From positions 190,793 to 204,678 of the forward strand of contig WVZH01000432.1 of NCBI GenBank assembly GCA_011772595.1: DNA of 13,886 bases, read 5' to 3'. The notes beneath the pieces are model-generated. The model ran no database searches, was not told the DNA's origin, and saw only the letters and a list, made by a program, of their open reading frames with translations. Source of the stretch: Anaerolineales bacterium (GTDB taxonomy: Bacteria > Chloroflexota > Anaerolineae > Anaerolineales > E44-bin32). A program made the translations under genes and the position numbers. Below are positions 13,439-13,886 of this stretch, piece by piece (the stretch's first letter is position 1; each line of letters starts with the position of its first letter).

Positions 13439-13886
13439 CTATGCAAATCTCAATTCGTCTATGGCGATCGCGGCAACACCGATGACTGTGTCCGCCGCAC
13501 CGTAGTAAACGAGGAGGACGTCGTCAAGGATTGCGTGTCCACAGCTAAAAACGACGTTGGGAACATGACCTTCGATTTCCCAATCCAATTCCGGCTCCAG
13601 AATGGGTGTTGCTTGCCGGGCGATGACTTCTGTCGGATCGTCCAAGGCTAACAGCGCGGCGCCCAAGCTGTAGCGCATTCCTGTACCTACACCGTGGTAA
13701 ATCAGAACCCAGCCTGCTGAAGTTTTAATTGGGGGGCCGGCAGCGCCGATCTTGACGTTCTCCCACGCTGAGTCTGGCACGGGCTCCATGATTTTGGTGT
13801 GATCCGACCAAACATCAAGGTCGGGAGAGGAGGCCAGCCAAATATCGGGCGGTCTTCGATGGAGCATGATGTATGTATCGTTGATC
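13439..13886 (-). CDS. GH130 family mannoside phosphorylase, C-terminal part (cut by window edge)
   Basis: The frame is open from the window edge to TAG at 13439-13441; an internal ATG at 13867 is not the start, because the codons before it continue the family sequence (NDTYIMLHRRPP). About 149 residues are visible. Recognisable motifs are PPDIWLASSPDLDVW, KIGAAGPPIKT, GWVLIYHGVG, LGAALLALDDP, ARQATPILEP, PNVVFSCGHA and VYYGAADTVIGVA, all typical of the five-bladed propeller of GH130. Members phosphorolyse beta-mannosides to mannose 1-phosphate, and some hydrolyse beta-1,2-mannobiose. The catalytic Asp is expected upstream of the window. It lies 2 nt before the GH38 gene and may be first or early in the operon. 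Since known GH130 enzymes act on beta-mannosides, its link to an alpha-mannosyl solute is unclear. Confidence 0.85.
   Translation of the reverse strand, partial: INDTYIMLHRRPPDIWLASSPDLDVWSDHTKIMEPVPDSAWENVKIGAAGPPIKTSAGWVLIYHGVGTGMRYSLGAALLALDDPTEVIARQATPILEPELDWEIEGHVPNVVFSCGHAILDDVLLVYYGAADTVIGVAAIAIDELRFA

Noticed and set aside
13023..13505. 160-codon plus-strand open frame
   Set aside because: It is antisense to the GH38 and GH130 genes, which both show clear family motifs; no start signal or recognisable product.
1..13886. CRISPR arrays, tRNA or rRNA genes, insertion sequences, phage genes
   Set aside because: No direct-repeat array, clover-leaf sequence, transposase or integrase motif was found on reading both strands.

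Overview
The window looks like part of a bacterial chromosome, most likely Chloroflexota. That is an inference from gene families (USP-GT81 fusion, two-repeat DUF3179 lipoprotein, small membrane protein beside a membrane-anchored lytic transglycosylase), not from a marker gene. Every position is within 26 bp of a gene except two intergenic regions: about 250 bp at 1159-1409 and about 90 bp at 2469-2561. I see no rRNA, tRNA, CRISPR array, insertion sequence or phage gene.

Left part, minus strand (1-1158): a four-helix membrane protein is followed, after a 3-nt gap, by the start of a membrane-anchored lytic transglycosylase that runs off the left edge. They are read from a near-consensus sigma70 promoter (TTGACA, 17 bp, TATACT) whose spacer holds a perfect inverted repeat (GAAC-N4-GTTC). 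A second, imperfect copy lies 29 bp further downstream, so the unit appears tightly regulated.

Middle, plus strand (1410-2468): a two-repeat DUF3179 lipoprotein carries one in-frame TGA exactly where I expect the first cysteine of a Cys-Pro-Leu-Cys motif. A stem-loop with bacterial SECIS features follows directly. The reading frame is otherwise intact on both sides. I read this as a candidate selenoprotein with a U-x-x-C motif; a sequencing error or nonsense mutation remains possible. A strong hairpin closes the gene and faces the end of the opposing operon.

Right part, minus strand (13886 down to 2562): one tightly packed operon runs GH130 phosphorylase (partial), GH38 alpha-mannosidase, GH13_18 phosphorylase (glucosylglycerate or sucrose phosphorylase type), GT4 glycosyltransferase, USP-GT81 glucosyl-3-phosphoglycerate synthase, histidine phosphatase, second GT4, CPBP membrane protease. 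Gaps are 2 to 19 nt, or neighbours overlap by 4 to 26 nt. Together these enzymes could make glucosylglycerate (GpgS, then the phosphatase), extend it with mannose (GT4 enzymes, as in Petrotoga mannosylglucosylglycerate synthesis), and take it apart again (GH38 removes mannose, the GH13_18 enzyme phosphorolyses glucosylglycerate to glucose 1-phosphate and glycerate). None of the sugar enzymes has a visible signal peptide, which fits turnover of a cytoplasmic compatible solute or reserve. The end product is inferred, not shown.
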